Below are positions 22,937 to 30,662 of a stretch of DNA of 64,000 nucleotides, in pieces. The notes beneath the pieces are model-generated. The model searched no databases and was not told the origin of the DNA. It saw only the letters and a list, made by a program, of their open reading frames with translations. The stretch spans positions 124,001 through 188,000 of the forward strand of contig NHNY01000021.1 of the NCBI GenBank assembly GCA_002786065.1, written 5' to 3'. This DNA comes from Microcyclospora pomicola. Taxonomy: Eukaryota > Ascomycota > Dothideomycetes > Capnodiales. The translations under genes and the position numbers were made by a program. Positions within the stretch are counted from its first letter, which is position 1, and every line of letters begins with the position of its first letter.

Positions 22937-24589
22937 ATGGCGCTCGATCATGATATCCAGGCTATGGGGAAGGGCGAGGTGCAGCGCGCCATTCGCGCGT
23001 TCAAGGCGGCGAACCGTGGCATCAAGCTCAACGTGTCTGGCAACCTCCCAGAATTGCGAGAGAGTCTTCAACAGGCTCGAAATAGACTTAACGCTTCACC
23101 AGCAGGTCCAAGCGATGTTCCGGCGGCTCACCGCTTGTCCATGTCGAGGGCGTCGGTGGCTCCATCTACAACAGCTGCCTCTACGACTGCAAGCACCAGT
23201 GCTCCGCAGCCACAAGAAGGCGAGACAGCCGCGGGCCCTGCGAGCTTGATGCTCATTCAAGAGATGTTGCACCCCTTGACTGTGTCGTGCCTGGCCAAGT
23301 TGAACAACTTCGAGGTCGAGGGGGGGCTGTTGGATGAAGAGGTGGACGGCAGGTTGATGCAGGATCAAAATGAGATCGACCGACAGCAGCCCATGCTACA
23401 GTCGATCGTGAGGCTAGTCAATGTGCTTGTCGATATCATGGACGACATGCCCGACATCAGCAGTTCACCATCACTGAACTTCGGCACAGTTTGCAAGATC
23501 ATGCGCAACCGTGTTCACGGAGCTGCTGCACCAGAAGCTGCACAGCCCATCTTCGCAGCCTTCGGGGTCGAGGTGACCGTGACTCCAACGCCTGTCATGG
23601 TCCCTTCGGTCGAGGAGCAGGACTCACAAGATCTCGCCGAAGCCTTTGAAGCGTCGATAGACAGTTTCCAGGCAGACGTGCAGAGACGCTACCAAATGGA
23701 CCTGGCAGAGTCGTCCCCCGCCCCAGTCTCCCGCCCATCGTCACGCGGTCGCGACGAAGAGGATGTCACTATCATGCCGTCGAGGGCCTCTTCCCCGCCA
23801 CACAGCCCGGCGCCGGAGTCGATAAAGGAGGTCGAAGAAGTCGAGGCCGTTCACGACATAGGCTTCACACATCAGGTCGCGATCATACAGCAGAGCATTC
23901 GCTTCGCCCTTCGCAGATGGATGCGCACCTTCCCGTCTCCCGACAAAAAACAATGGCCGCAGGACTTCGAGCAAGAAGAGCAAGTGTCCATCCGCAAAGC
24001 CATTCGCGATTATGTCGAGGATAAGTCGCACGGGGTCGATGTGTCGTTGCATCAACAACCCACGAAGAAGACAGCAGAGGTGGTCGAGGCTCTACTTGCC
24101 ATGAAGAATTTTCCTGTCGCTGAAGCCAAAGATACTGCAGTTCTAGGTACAGCCTTTCGCGTGGTGTGCTTCGAGCTGTACCGACAGAGTCTGCGCGCGA
24201 GCGTTGCGGCGCAAGAGGGGCTGGGTCGAGGGGAGGATGATGCGCCACGCATGAGCAAGTCGGCTGGGAAGAAGCGTCAACTTGACACTGCCGAAGAGAC
24301 CACCGGTCGTGGAATCAAGAGGACGCGGTCGAGACGTGGCGGTGAAGCAGTCGAGGCCCTACCATATGGGTACCACGGGACTGAGTGCGCGCTGTGCTTC
24401 TTCCAGGACCATCCATGTTCTCTCAGGGAGCGCGATGGGGGCAGACTCTGCACTTCGTGTTTCAGCACTAACGACTTGTGTCGAGTTCTGTGCAGCGACT
24501 GTCGTCTGATCGCCGAGGCAGCCGGTCGAGGTACTGGCCTTTCTGGGTTTCTGGCCAACGACTGCGAGGTGTGCGACTTTCGATCTTGA
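22937..24589 (+). CDS. Island protein: SAP-like N-terminus, Cys-rich C-terminus
   Basis: Single exon of 550 residues from the ATG at 22937, the first methionine after a short leader. Residues about 8-50 (GEVQRAIRAFKAANRGIKLN, then GNLPELRESLQQA) resemble a SAP-type helix-turn-helix DNA-binding motif. The middle is long, acidic and Pro/Ser-rich. A basic KKRQ...GRGIKRTRSRRG stretch at about 465-485 looks like a nuclear signal. The C-terminus has regularly spaced cysteines (CALC, CTSC, CSDC, CEVC) that could form a zinc cluster of no family I recognise. It is divergent from the recombinase over a 422-bp region, as expected of a partner or regulator. Function unknown; a DNA-binding accessory protein is an inference. 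Confidence 0.7.
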   Translation: MALDHDIQAMGKGEVQRAIRAFKAANRGIKLNVSGNLPELRESLQQARNRLNASPAGPSDVPAAHRLSMSRASVAPSTTAASTTASTSAPQPQEGETAAGPASLMLIQEMLHPLTVSCLAKLNNFEVEGGLLDEEVDGRLMQDQNEIDRQQPMLQSIVRLVNVLVDIMDDMPDISSSPSLNFGTVCKIMRNRVHGAAAPEAAQPIFAAFGVEVTVTPTPVMVPSVEEQDSQDLAEAFEASIDSFQADVQRRYQMDLAESSPAPVSRPSSRGRDEEDVTIMPSRASSPPHSPAPESIKEVEEVEAVHDIGFTHQVAIIQQSIRFALRRWMRTFPSPDKKQWPQDFEQEEQVSIRKAIRDYVEDKSHGVDVSLHQQPTKKTAEVVEALLAMKNFPVAEAKDTAVLGTAFRVVCFELYRQSLRASVAAQEGLGRGEDDAPRMSKSAGKKRQLDTAEETTGRGIKRTRSRRGGEAVEALPYGYHGTECALCFFQDHPCSLRERDGGRLCTSCFSTNDLCRVLCSDCRLIAEAAGRGTGLSGFLANDCEVCDFRS

Positions 24590-25518
24590 AGCCATCTGCC
24601 GTTGTCATTTTGAAGATGCATGGCCCGCGTCACAGCTGGCATGAAGCCTGACAAAAATGTCATATCAAGAAGCCAAGCAGAAGCGTCGAGCTTTCGTCTG
24701 CTCATATCGGTCAAGGCTAAGCAAATGGGAGACTCCGGTCGAGAAAAGAATACTGGGCACGACATCAGTCTTTGTCTAGAGGTCCTGTGCGCTCTCTCAC
24801 CGTGCGACTGGTGTACAGTCAGGCCGTAGTGTTTGTAGTACTTCCCAACAATGTTGCTGTCGAGACACTTTCAATGCGGTCGAGGTTAGCGATGTGCACG
24901 AGGACAATTACATGTACTTCTACAAGGCCATAAGTCACGCCGACTGTTGCCATGCCATACAAAGTATATTTGACAGATATCCAAGGGGGCACGATGCTTT
25001 ATTTAGTAGTCTCAAAGTGATCAGCAATGTACACGGAAGAAATGAACAGCAGTCGAGGCAGCTCATCTCCCGCTTACCCACCCTCTATTGGATGGAGACA
25101 AGTCGTTCTAAGGTATTAGGAATAGTATGCGTAGGTGTGTACGTTTACCACGGCGAGCGCTCCGATTGAGGTCGAGGTGTCCGCCTTGTCATGTATCCTC
25201 GTCGGCTGCTCTTGTCCTCCCACGATCCCCGTAGCTGCGCCGATATTCGACTTCCGGCAATCTTGGTCGTCGAGATTGGAACGACGCACGTCGAGACGCC
25301 CGCAGTGCTGTGGGCCTTCTTGGGCTACTTGGGCAGGGTGCGAGTCGCGGACCGACATGGGAAGAGTCTATCGGCTCAGAGCACTGTAAAGAGCTCTGGT
25401 CTCGGAAAGTCGCCTCGCGTCGAGGATCTACATCTTGGATGTTCAAATGTTGCGAGTGCTACACAACCTAGAATCAAGCTCAGGTTAAACCTGTCGAGCT
25501 CGTCTGTCCTAGCTGTGG

Positions 25519-25620
25519 ACGTCTTGTCCAAAGCTTCGAACACGAAGCGCGCCAGGGTTCGCATCTTCCGAGTGCTTGATACGTCCGTGTCATAGAATGT
25601 CGAGGTGTTCGCATTTTTAC
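25519..25620 (-). pseudogene. Relic of a second captain N-terminal exon
   Basis: Aligns without gaps over about 100 bp to the first exon of the recombinase gene (22299-22405), at roughly three quarters identity. On the minus strand it still encodes STFYDTDVSSTRKMR and LARFVFEALDKT, against STFFDADAPSTRKVR and HTRSVFEAFVQD in the intact gene. Nothing recognisable of the rest of the gene is beside it. Confidence 0.7.
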
Positions 25621-25659
25621 AGTATCCAGCTACTCTTGATTAGGATCCTCTAGGACGAT

Positions 25660-25745
25660 GCAAGTTCCAAACACAGAACGACTGCGTGCCCGCACTATGC
25701 GGATGCTTGTAGCTTCTGTGCCCGACGTCGGCATGCTCGCCTCTG
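25660..25745 (-). pseudogene. Shorter relic related to the captain N-terminal exon
   Basis: The stretch starting TTCCAAACACAGAACGACTG resembles the same part of the recombinase exon (TTCAAACACAGAGCGAGTG), with similarity fading over about 55-80 bp. It lies just right of the first relic, suggesting repeated partial copies. Weaker than the first relic. Confidence 0.45.
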
Positions 25746-26217
25746 TTCCGTGGCTGCTGTCGAGGGAAATGTAATTTGGCAGATTCACTATGCAAGTCAG
25801 GGATGCTGGAGATGACAGGAAGGAACAGTAGTTCCGCATTAGATGGAAAGGAATGATTGATGAGTACAACTATGTAAAACTACGGACGGGGACTAGAGGG
25901 CCCACGTGACTATTTTAGTCACGTTCTGCGTAGAAAATTAATGCTGTCCCGAGTTGTAGTCCGCAGTCGAGGTCAGAGATCAAATGTTGGCCTTATGCCC
26001 GTCGTTATGCTTTTAATTTCATGCTGTCTGCATCCAATGCTTGGGGTGGAGATCTACTCCGTATGGTGGCGTTATGCCTGTCGTTATGCTCTTAGTAATA
26101 TGCCGTCAGTATGCAATATTCACGATGGCTCGCAGTCGAGGTCTTGGTCGAGAACACGGATGTTTTCGCAAGGTGCTGCAACTCGTGGGCAGTGCTGCCG
26201 CTTAGTTGCGGGACGAA

Positions 26218-27603
26218 TCATTCGTCGACGGGTGCAGCTTTCTTGCTTTTCTGTTTCTTGGTCTTGGGCGCGTCGAGACCAAGCGCGGATGCATCCTTCT
26301 TGACACGTTTGCGCTTAATCGGGGCGGTCGAGACAGCATTGCCTTTCGCTTGACTTTCGGTCCACAAATTGGATTCGACGGGGTCAGGCTTGTTTTCGCG
26401 AGCCTGTTTGCGGTCGAGGGCCGCCTGCTTCTTTTCTTGCGCCGTCATGAAGATCTGTGGGACTTTGGCGTTCACTAAGTCTGCGTCATGTACTATCTTG
26501 CCCAGGTCATTCTTGAGCTTCGTCATCATAGATGCTTTGGTCTTAGCCAGGTCATACGCCTTTTGGATCGTAACGAGGGCCTCGACACCAGACTCGGTCC
26601 TAGGTAAGACTTTCCCGTTGAATATCTTGGGCTTACGATTGTTGAGCACGTCATCGAAGGCTTTGTCGAGCAGGTTCTCGAGCCTTTTGGAAGTGCGCTT
26701 CGGGGCATGAGTGGCGTCGTAACCACGTTGCGCTTCGCGCGCGGCCGAGCGAGTAGAAGCGACATCGGTCGAGGTGCCATCGTCGCCAGCCGAAGGAGGG
26801 TTCTCCTTGCAAGGTTGATTCCATTCATAATCGGGCTCTTCCTTTAGTTCATCTTTGACGAGCACGCTAGCTTCCTGAACGTCGGTGCCCGCTTCGTCAT
26901 ACGAGGCAGAGCTGTCGAGGGGTACACGATTCTTTGTTTCCTCCTTACTGAGGTGATTGCCTGTGGCGCTATCGTCGTTCGCCATCATGCCTTTGTGCTC
27001 TTGCTTGCGAGTGGGATCAGTCGCTGTCTTGCGGCTTTGGTCGAGAAGCTTCAGCTGCGGCTCAACAGTGGCTTGTGTGGTTTCGTCGCGTATGGCTTTG
27101 GCCAGATATTTTTTGGCCGTGGTCGAACGACGAACCTCGTCCGGGGAAGCCAGGACGATCGCTTCGAGGACAGAAGCATTGAGCAGAAAACCAGAAATGT
27201 GATCGTCTTTCGCTTTTTCGTGCTCGGTCATGTCTGGCAACACTGTCGGCTCACTCTTGGCTGGCTGCGCGTCGAGGAACTTCGCCTTCTGTGGGTCTTT
27301 CACGACCCCACGGTCGAGACCGCTCTTTGTCACATCTTCCTTCATGGTAAACGCCGGCTCAATGTAGCCACCAACCTTCTGCTGAGTAGCCTCGACCGCC
27401 TGGACGACATGGCTCGCCAGGTCGAGGCTCGCGATCGAGATCTTCTGTGCGGCATTCATCCTTGGAGCGACGACAGGGGAGTGAACGTGCTTAGCCAGGT
27501 CGAGGCTGTCCAGTGTGGTATCAGTGATGTGCTGCTTGGCGTGTGGAGAGTCGATGAGAGAGTGGCTCTTCTCTTCCTGGGCTGGCATCGGATTGCTAGC
27601 CAT
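26218..27603 (-). CDS. Unknown island protein with C-terminal nuclear localisation signals
   Basis: Single exon of 461 residues. The ATG at 27603 has a good context (AAGATGG); the frame continues upstream to 27852, but that part is atypical and overlaps likely promoter. The protein is hydrophilic and Lys/Glu-rich with no membrane segment. Two repeated-looking blocks (LDSLDLAKHVHSP, IASLDLASHVVQA) lie near the N-terminus. A better conserved-looking region, SKRLENLLDKAFDDVLNN to KNDLGKIVHDADL, is at about 325-410. The C-terminus carries KRKRVKK and KTKKQKSKK, likely nuclear signals. Many GTCGAG motifs lie within the gene. Function not recognised; a chromatin- or DNA-associated role is only suggested by charge. 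Confidence 0.6.
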   Translation of the reverse strand: MASNPMPAQEEKSHSLIDSPHAKQHITDTTLDSLDLAKHVHSPVVAPRMNAAQKISIASLDLASHVVQAVEATQQKVGGYIEPAFTMKEDVTKSGLDRGVVKDPQKAKFLDAQPAKSEPTVLPDMTEHEKAKDDHISGFLLNASVLEAIVLASPDEVRRSTTAKKYLAKAIRDETTQATVEPQLKLLDQSRKTATDPTRKQEHKGMMANDDSATGNHLSKEETKNRVPLDSSASYDEAGTDVQEASVLVKDELKEEPDYEWNQPCKENPPSAGDDGTSTDVASTRSAAREAQRGYDATHAPKRTSKRLENLLDKAFDDVLNNRKPKIFNGKVLPRTESGVEALVTIQKAYDLAKTKASMMTKLKNDLGKIVHDADLVNAKVPQIFMTAQEKKQAALDRKQARENKPDPVESNLWTESQAKGNAVSTAPIKRKRVKKDASALGLDAPKTKKQKSKKAAPVDE

Positions 27604-27886
27604 CTTGACGTGGAATGGCAGACGTTTGCTGGATGGCTGCTGATGTTTGGTAAATGTCGTACCGGTGTATGTTGATGAAGAGAGAAAGGATGGAAGGAAA
27701 GTGAGGAAAGTAAATCCGCTCGAAGGAGGTCTTTCAGCTGATAGCCAAGTGAAAGAGCAAGTCCGTGCTGCAAGTGAAGGAACATGGATGCGCAACTGAA
27801 CAATACAGGCGGCGCAAGTGAAGGCGAAAAGTTGCGCGACTGAAGGAGCCACAGCTGCTTGAGTGAAGACCCAAGGAACGGTTTCC

Positions 27887-28042
27887 GGTCGAGACAGGTC
27901 ACCAAACCGTAGTAGCCAGCGTGCTCAACGCTGGCGCCGGTCGAGGCGACTCATCAAATCGTGGTAGCCAGCGTGCTCAGCGGTGGCGCCGGTCGAGACG
28001 ACTCACCAAATCGTAGTAGCAGGCGTGCTCAGTGGTGGCGAC
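27887..28042. repeat. Three tandem 52-bp repeats, each headed by GGTCGAG
   Basis: Units begin at 27887, 27939 and 27991, exactly 52 bp apart. Each starts with GGTCGAG, contains CACCAAA-C-GTAGTAGC and CGTGCTCA, and ends in GGTGGCGCC or a variant. Units differ by a few substitutions. The array lies about 280 bp upstream of the start codon of the 26218-27603 gene, a position where it could act as a regulatory or protein-binding array. Confidence 0.85.
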
Positions 28043-29127
28043 CAGTTCACCCGAAGATGCTCTGAGCTGCAGCAACCTTTCACTGCTGATCACCTGGAGC
28101 TTGGTGCTGTCTGTCGAGAAGTCGAGGTCAACACAGTGGCGTGCGGTCGAGATGGGCGGCTCGTTACAGCTTCACTGTCAAATCTCCTACGTCAACCAGA
28201 TTGTTGGGGCCCTGTAGACCAAGCGGGAATGGTCACAATCAAGATGCCGCGCCAATGGTCGAGGGAAGCTCTTCCGTTCATGTCTGCCGATGTTTCTTCG
28301 CACAGCACTGGTGAATCAGACGTGTCGAGATACTGGCCAGGTAACGACCAACGCTGTCAGTACCTCGTCGAGCTCTGCATCAAAGCAAAAGTAAGCTGGC
28401 AAGTGTATAGGCCATGAAAATGTTTCGTTTGCATCCAGACATGGTTTCGTGGGGCATGTTTCCGATCCCGCAGCAGTCTGGAATGATTTGCTCGTCCTGA
28501 CGGAATCTGTTTCATTTACTTGCGCATCAGAAACATTCCGGATGAGCGGTCGAGGGCTTCATGAAGAGCATCTGGATGAGTTTCGATCACCTCGACGACT
28601 CATGTATCTTGGAGAGGAGCTGTGAGTCAAGCGTCTCCTTCCGTCATCTGTCCGTCGTCTGGAAGTCAGACTACGAGTGATACATAACAATGCGAGGTCT
28701 TAGAGTAAAGTCATGTTGACCGAATGCTACAACATGGTCGAGGGACGTAACCCGCTTGCGATCCAACATCGATTTCCATGCTTGCCGGTGGGTACATTGG
28801 TCGACTACTGGGGTCGATTGCAAAAGGACAGGGCATCGCCGTGTCGAGGCTGGCGTTATATCTGGTGGTCTCGCCATGCCTTGCGTATTGAATCCTGTGA
28901 CCAAACCGGTACGGTTTCCTGAAAGCCAGTATGTTGGTCAAACACTACCCAGCATTGGTGACCCAACATTTTAATTGCTTCAAGGCCAGCTTGTACAATC
29001 ATCGGTCGAGGAACTGCACAAATTTCTTGGGTGTCATGACACTGGCATGTCGAGGCCGACAATGATGAGATGTAGAGGTGATCACTACGGGAGCATCGCT
29101 TGCTCTCCTCCCTGTCGAGGCCTTCAC
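28043..29127. other. Unresolved coding-like stretch in the island
   Basis: No complete gene could be built. On the plus strand a frame ending at 28625 (opening at 28440, with GFVGHVSDPAAVWNDLL) looks coding. A frame reaching 28390 ends at a GTAAGC donor, and a CATCCAG acceptor lies at 28438, but the phases do not agree. It may be a decayed small gene. Confidence 0.25.
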
Positions 29128-29779
29128 CTATCTAACCACCAGGCCTGCACATGTGGCACTGGTCCTTAAATGTTCTTGCGTCCTTGGATTGAGTTGTGTC
29201 GGGACGAGGTACGCGATGGATGGGCAAGATGGCGCATCGGTCGTGCCTTTGGTCGAGACGATGCTAGGTGATGCGGTCGAGATATTTCTGTCCAACGCTT
29301 CTTGCTTCCTGCGTACGGCTACCACCTGAGCGCAAATGTCGAGATCTCCCCGCCACCGATCACGACGCTCGCCAGACTCATGAGGGGAAAGATGGTTCTC
29401 GTCGAGGAAGCCCATGATCGTGGCGAGATCTTTGCTTAGAGTGACCACAGCGGCATGGCTATTCGATCGTGTCGTCGCAAGTGAAAACTGGGTCACTACC
29501 GTCGAGGAGCTATCGAGAGCCTGCGGGATTGGATCGGCCACTGTGTCGAGATGGGAGGAAATGATGTCGAGCTCGTGGGATACGGCGAGCATGAAACGGT
29601 TCGGCACGAGCGCATCAACTTCCCAGCCCGGTCTGTCGTTTGGTTGATACCTTTTAGAATACCTGACGGGTCGAGCTTGTGATGATTCTGTCCCAGCAGT
29701 CGAGCGTTTTACGGCACACCTCTGCTTCCGCTTTGCTCTTAGCCTTGTAAAGTCGATACCTTACCTTTCGTCTTGCCAT
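29128..29779 (-). CDS. Candidate small gene at the right end of the island (exon structure unclear)
   Basis: A minus-strand ATG at 29779 opens MARRKVRYRLYKAKSKAEAE and stays open for 40 codons. A second frame from about 29660 to 29128 encodes a helical protein (HELDIISSHLDTVADPIP, LATIMGFLDENHLSPHESG). The frames differ and would need an intron of about 90 bp or have shifted; I could not fix the splice sites. No family recognised. Confidence 0.3.
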
Positions 29780-30050
29780 GCCACACTTTCATCAGCCTTC
29801 GTCATGGGTGTCACACTTCTTGCGTCCCGGCATCAAATTTACTCCGGAAGTCAGATACCTGGAAATCACCTTCAGATTTATGATCCAAGCGGTGAGATAC
29901 ATAAGCTAAGGTACCTACATGTATATGTTGCTACACAAACTGCTTCGCAATCACCCGGCAGGATGACTTTGGTGACGCGACCTTACTTCGCAATCCCGAC
30001 GGCAGGAGGATATCCTTCGCTACGCGACTGCTTCGCAGTAAGATACCACG
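29780..30050. other. Right flank of the island
   Basis: No gene. It contains three copies of a CTTCGCA-type phrase (near 29944, 29986 and 30031) and adjoins the hairpin at 30051. The last GTCGAG motif is at 29699. Confidence 0.4.
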
Positions 30051-30121
30051 CCCTAGCCACAACTGACCTGAGCAACACCCTTCGGGTGTCGCTCAGGAGG
30101 TCAGTTGTCAGTTGGGCTAGG
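30051..30121. repeat. Long hairpin-forming inverted repeat
   Basis: The left arm CCCTAGCC-ACAACTGACC-TGAGC-ACACCC and right arm GGGTGT-CGCTCAGG-AGGTCAGTTGT-(CAGTT)-GGGCTAGG fold back on each other with only small bulges around a TTC-type loop at about 30081. It directly abuts the tRNA-Lys 3' fragment on its right, so it may be the terminal structure of the inserted element. Confidence 0.75.
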
Positions 30122-30154
30122 ACAAGGTCGCGAGTTCGAGCCTCGCCTTCGGCT
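30121..30154 (+). pseudogene. tRNA-Lys 3' fragment
   Basis: Contains the variable region and a perfect T-arm (GCGAG-TTCGAGC-CTCGC) followed by CTTCGGCT, the 3' half of the same tRNA-Lys as at 19042-19178. No 5' half precedes it. The flank TATTCCTACATGAAAGGCAT is shared with the left copy, so more than the tRNA itself was duplicated. Confidence 0.7.
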
Positions 30155-30662
30155 ATTCCTACATGAAAGGCATATTACAGCTCCATTCGACTTTTTTGGG
30201 CCATTCTTTTGATGTTGCAAGAAGTGGAAGCTGACCGGGAGGAGGGCATTCCCAGATGAAACGGTCGCAAGACTTTTGCTGCGGTGATATATGTAGAATC
30301 GACAACTCACCCTGCTCAGCGTCATCAATCATGCTGGACAGCGAGATCACTCTCCCTCCAGCTGGATCGTATAGAGAATGCGTCCCTTCAGCGTGCTTAC
30401 ATATGCATAAATAGTGGACTCGGATCTAGTAGTAGTGCTCCGCGTCTAACGTCAAGCTGTCCACTCTCTCAAGCCATTATTAACGACGACCCCATGTCTC
30501 AAGGACTACATATAGACCAGCACACATCTTCCACAATCTACCCAGCAAGCCCCTGACCAGAGCATCTACTCGTCACATAACAACCCAGCTTGCTATTAAC
30601 TGAGAAGATGATGTCCAAATAACCGGCCGATCCCCGGGCGAGAGCCCAATGCACTACCCCCC
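30155..30662. promoter_or_regulatory. Upstream region of pik1
   Basis: 508 bp between the island's right edge and the pik1 start codon. Its first approximately 35 bp match the 3' flank of the left tRNA copy. The remainder should hold the pik1 promoter; nothing specific is seen. Confidence 0.4.

Larger units (their letters stand above)
24590..26217. other. Gene-poor interior of the island
   Basis: 1.6 kb with two decayed recombinase fragments (25519-25620 and about 25660-25745) and a local imperfect duplication (TTATGCCCGTCGTTATGCTT at about 25993-26012 and again near 26073). GTCGAG motifs continue at the island density. No intact gene is supported. Confidence 0.5.
18905..30154. mobile_element. 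Putative tyrosine-recombinase (captain-type) mobile element or island
   Basis: An approximately 11-kb block set apart from its surroundings by four things. First, it carries a DUF3435-type tyrosine recombinase gene (20144-22514) and decayed pieces of another copy at about 25.5-25.75 kb. Second, its other genes are unknown proteins unlike the housekeeping neighbours. Third, the hexamer GTCGAG occurs about 85 times between 19420 and 29705, almost all in the plus orientation. Fourth, tRNA-Lys-derived sequences lie in inverted orientation at its two edges (19042-19178 and 30121-30154), sharing about 70 bp including their 3' flanks. It is not a canonical Starship: the recombinase is not the first gene facing inward from an edge, and no large cargo is present. 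The outer limits are uncertain by several hundred bases; the motif-bearing core is 19420-29705. Confidence 0.55.

Noticed and set aside
26953-27675. 240-codon plus-strand open frame
   Set aside because: Antisense to the 26218-27603 gene, which has better coding character and a good start context; the antisense product looks random.
27604-27852. N-terminal extension of the 26218-27603 protein
   Set aside because: The frame is open, but its composition differs and the ATG at 27603 has the better context; treated as 5' untranslated.
19420-29705. CRISPR-like or tandem satellite reading of the GTCGAG repeats
   Set aside because: Sequences between motifs are unrelated and spacing is irregular overall; only the 52-bp triplet is a true tandem repeat.
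19420-29705. GTCGAG as a by-product of codon usage
   Set aside because: It keeps one orientation across genes on opposite strands, several reading frames and non-coding DNA.
18905-30154. Full canonical Starship
   Set aside because: The captain is not at an edge facing inward, no typical cargo is present and no short direct repeats at the ends were found; a captain-type element of different layout is the safer call.
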